In this document: positions 41,100 to 41,768 of the stretch, piece after piece
Numbering within the stretch: position 1 is the stretch's first letter
Layout of the letters: each line of letters begins with the position of its first letter
The notes under the pieces: model-generated
What the model was told of the DNA's origin: nothing
What the model saw: only the letters and a program-made list of their open reading frames with translations
Databases searched by the model: none
Made by a program: the position numbers and the translations under genes
From: Candidatus Thorarchaeota archaeon MP8T_1
Lineage (GTDB): Archaea > Asgardarchaeota > Thorarchaeia > Thorarchaeales > Thorarchaeaceae
Assembly (NCBI GenBank): GCA_002825465.1
Contig: PJER01000022.1
Location: 1 to 41,768 of the forward strand
Direction of reading: 5' to 3'
Length of the DNA stretch: 41,768 bases

Positions 41100-41768
41100 A
41101 TGGTTCTTAATGAAGACACAATCATCTCCGTATTGGAACATTATAGCATTGGTGATTTTCAAAGATTAGTGCGTACTCTTGAAAGCGGATTCCAGAGTGA
41201 TAACTATCATATTCAAACAAATCTAGGAGATTATGTGATTCGAGTTTTACACGAATCTATTGAACGTACAGAGTTCGCTATGCAAGTTCACGAATTTCTC
41301 TCTGACAATGGTGTCAAGACACCCAGACCTGCGCGTACAAAGGATGGAGCATTTGTTCATCCTCATGGTGGACAACTCATTGTAATTCAGACATTCATCC
41401 GTGGTGAAGATATCTACGAGCCTCTAGCTGCTGTTGATCCATTGCTTCCTTTCTATGGAAAAGAGCTTGGAGTAATTCACACGATTCTGTTAAGTATGCA
41501 GAATGAAATGAGAAAGGATGATGGCAGGTCTCCCTTCGCATGGGTGCTCAATGCTAGTGAGAAATACATGCCAGATGATGAATATGTAAAGAATCAGTAT
41601 GTCCTCTGGGTAAAGGAGATAGAACATATCAAACAAGCTCAACTCACAAAGGGCATTACCCATGGAGATGTAGGTCCCAAAGATTTCTTCTTTGAGAATG
41701 GTGAGTTTACTGGAATCATGGACTTCAATTCTGCAGGATATGACTATCTTCTGATGGATGTAGTCTCT
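41100..41768 (+). CDS. APH-family phosphotransferase, N-terminal part (runs off the window)
   Basis: The first 223 residues of a kinase-like protein of the aminoglycoside/choline/homoserine phosphotransferase family. LESGFQSDNYHI and YVIRVL form the ATP-binding lobe. The catalytic segment is THGDVGPKDFFF, with the usual Asn (HGDxxxxN) replaced by Asp, and the second metal motif is GIMDFNSAG. The substrate is unknown. TATTTATC (about 41061-41068) gives a TATA-like box, so ATG 41100 would have a very short leader. Confidence 0.75.
   Translation, partial: MVLNEDTIISVLEHYSIGDFQRLVRTLESGFQSDNYHIQTNLGDYVIRVLHESIERTEFAMQVHEFLSDNGVKTPRPARTKDGAFVHPHGGQLIVIQTFIRGEDIYEPLAAVDPLLPFYGKELGVIHTILLSMQNEMRKDDGRSPFAWVLNASEKYMPDDEYVKNQYVLWVKEIEHIKQAQLTKGITHGDVGPKDFFFENGEFTGIMDFNSAGYDYLLMDVVS

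Noticed and set aside
1..41768. CRISPR arrays, rRNA genes, transposases or integrases
   Set aside because: No regularly spaced repeats, rRNA-like segments or recombinase motifs were seen on either strand by eye.

Overview
The window looks archaeal and chromosomal. The evidence is the set of archaeal-type genes: Trm5-like and Taw1 wyosine enzymes, a CTP-dependent riboflavin kinase with an HTH domain, NadM-type NMN adenylyltransferase, DUF371, a translin homologue, a 20S proteasome beta subunit, RtcA, a NOG1-type GTPase, archaeal-type prolyl-tRNA synthetase and an intron-bearing tRNA. TATA-like boxes lie upstream of many starts. The moderate AT bias and gene mix would suit an Asgard archaeon (Thorarchaeota-like). 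That lineage is an inference from gene content, not something the sequence proves.

Layout. 1-3354 (minus): 4-hydroxybutyryl-CoA dehydratase (cut by the window edge), a MazG-like pyrophosphohydrolase, serine hydroxymethyltransferase and a secreted, membrane-anchored protein. 3545-6533: a 57-residue membrane protein, then tRNA-Lys(CTT) with an unusual 29-nt intron. The tRNA is followed by three decayed copies of a tRNA 3' end in the same orientation. One gene lies between each pair of copies: a transglutaminase-like membrane protein, an iron-sulfur flavoprotein and a methyltransferase. This looks like a series of integrations at a tRNA gene. 6686-9741: a class III aminotransferase/racemase convergent with a D-aminoacylase. 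10038-13817: small zinc-ribbon and membrane proteins, a DUF3795 protein, an HTH regulator with a 14-bp palindrome upstream, a SagB-type oxidoreductase and a VIT-like transporter. 13908-17695: an FMN oxidoreductase, then a membrane-anchored linalool dehydratase/isomerase-family protein overlapping an integral membrane gene.

17787-29479 is housekeeping: a glycosyltransferase, a nucleotidyltransferase-fold protein, a Trm5-like methyltransferase, DUF371, Pcm, and a minus-strand operon of proteasome beta, B12-type radical SAM protein, Taw1, translin-like protein and RibK. NOG1, RtcA and NadM follow. The proteasome beta subunit has Ala where the catalytic Thr1 should be. 29640-35092 holds ProRS, a 2-hydroxyacid dehydrogenase and an HhH-MutS-like ATPase coupled to a YfcE-like phosphodiesterase.

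35100-41768 is more accessory: an uncharacterised helical protein, a TIGR04076 protein, a cupin, two secreted/membrane proteins, a regulator made of two duplicated winged-helix modules with an inverted repeat around its TATA box, a GNAT acetyltransferase, a zinc-ribbon protein and a truncated APH-family kinase. No CRISPR array, rRNA, transposase or integrase was seen, and no gap between genes exceeds 300 bases.
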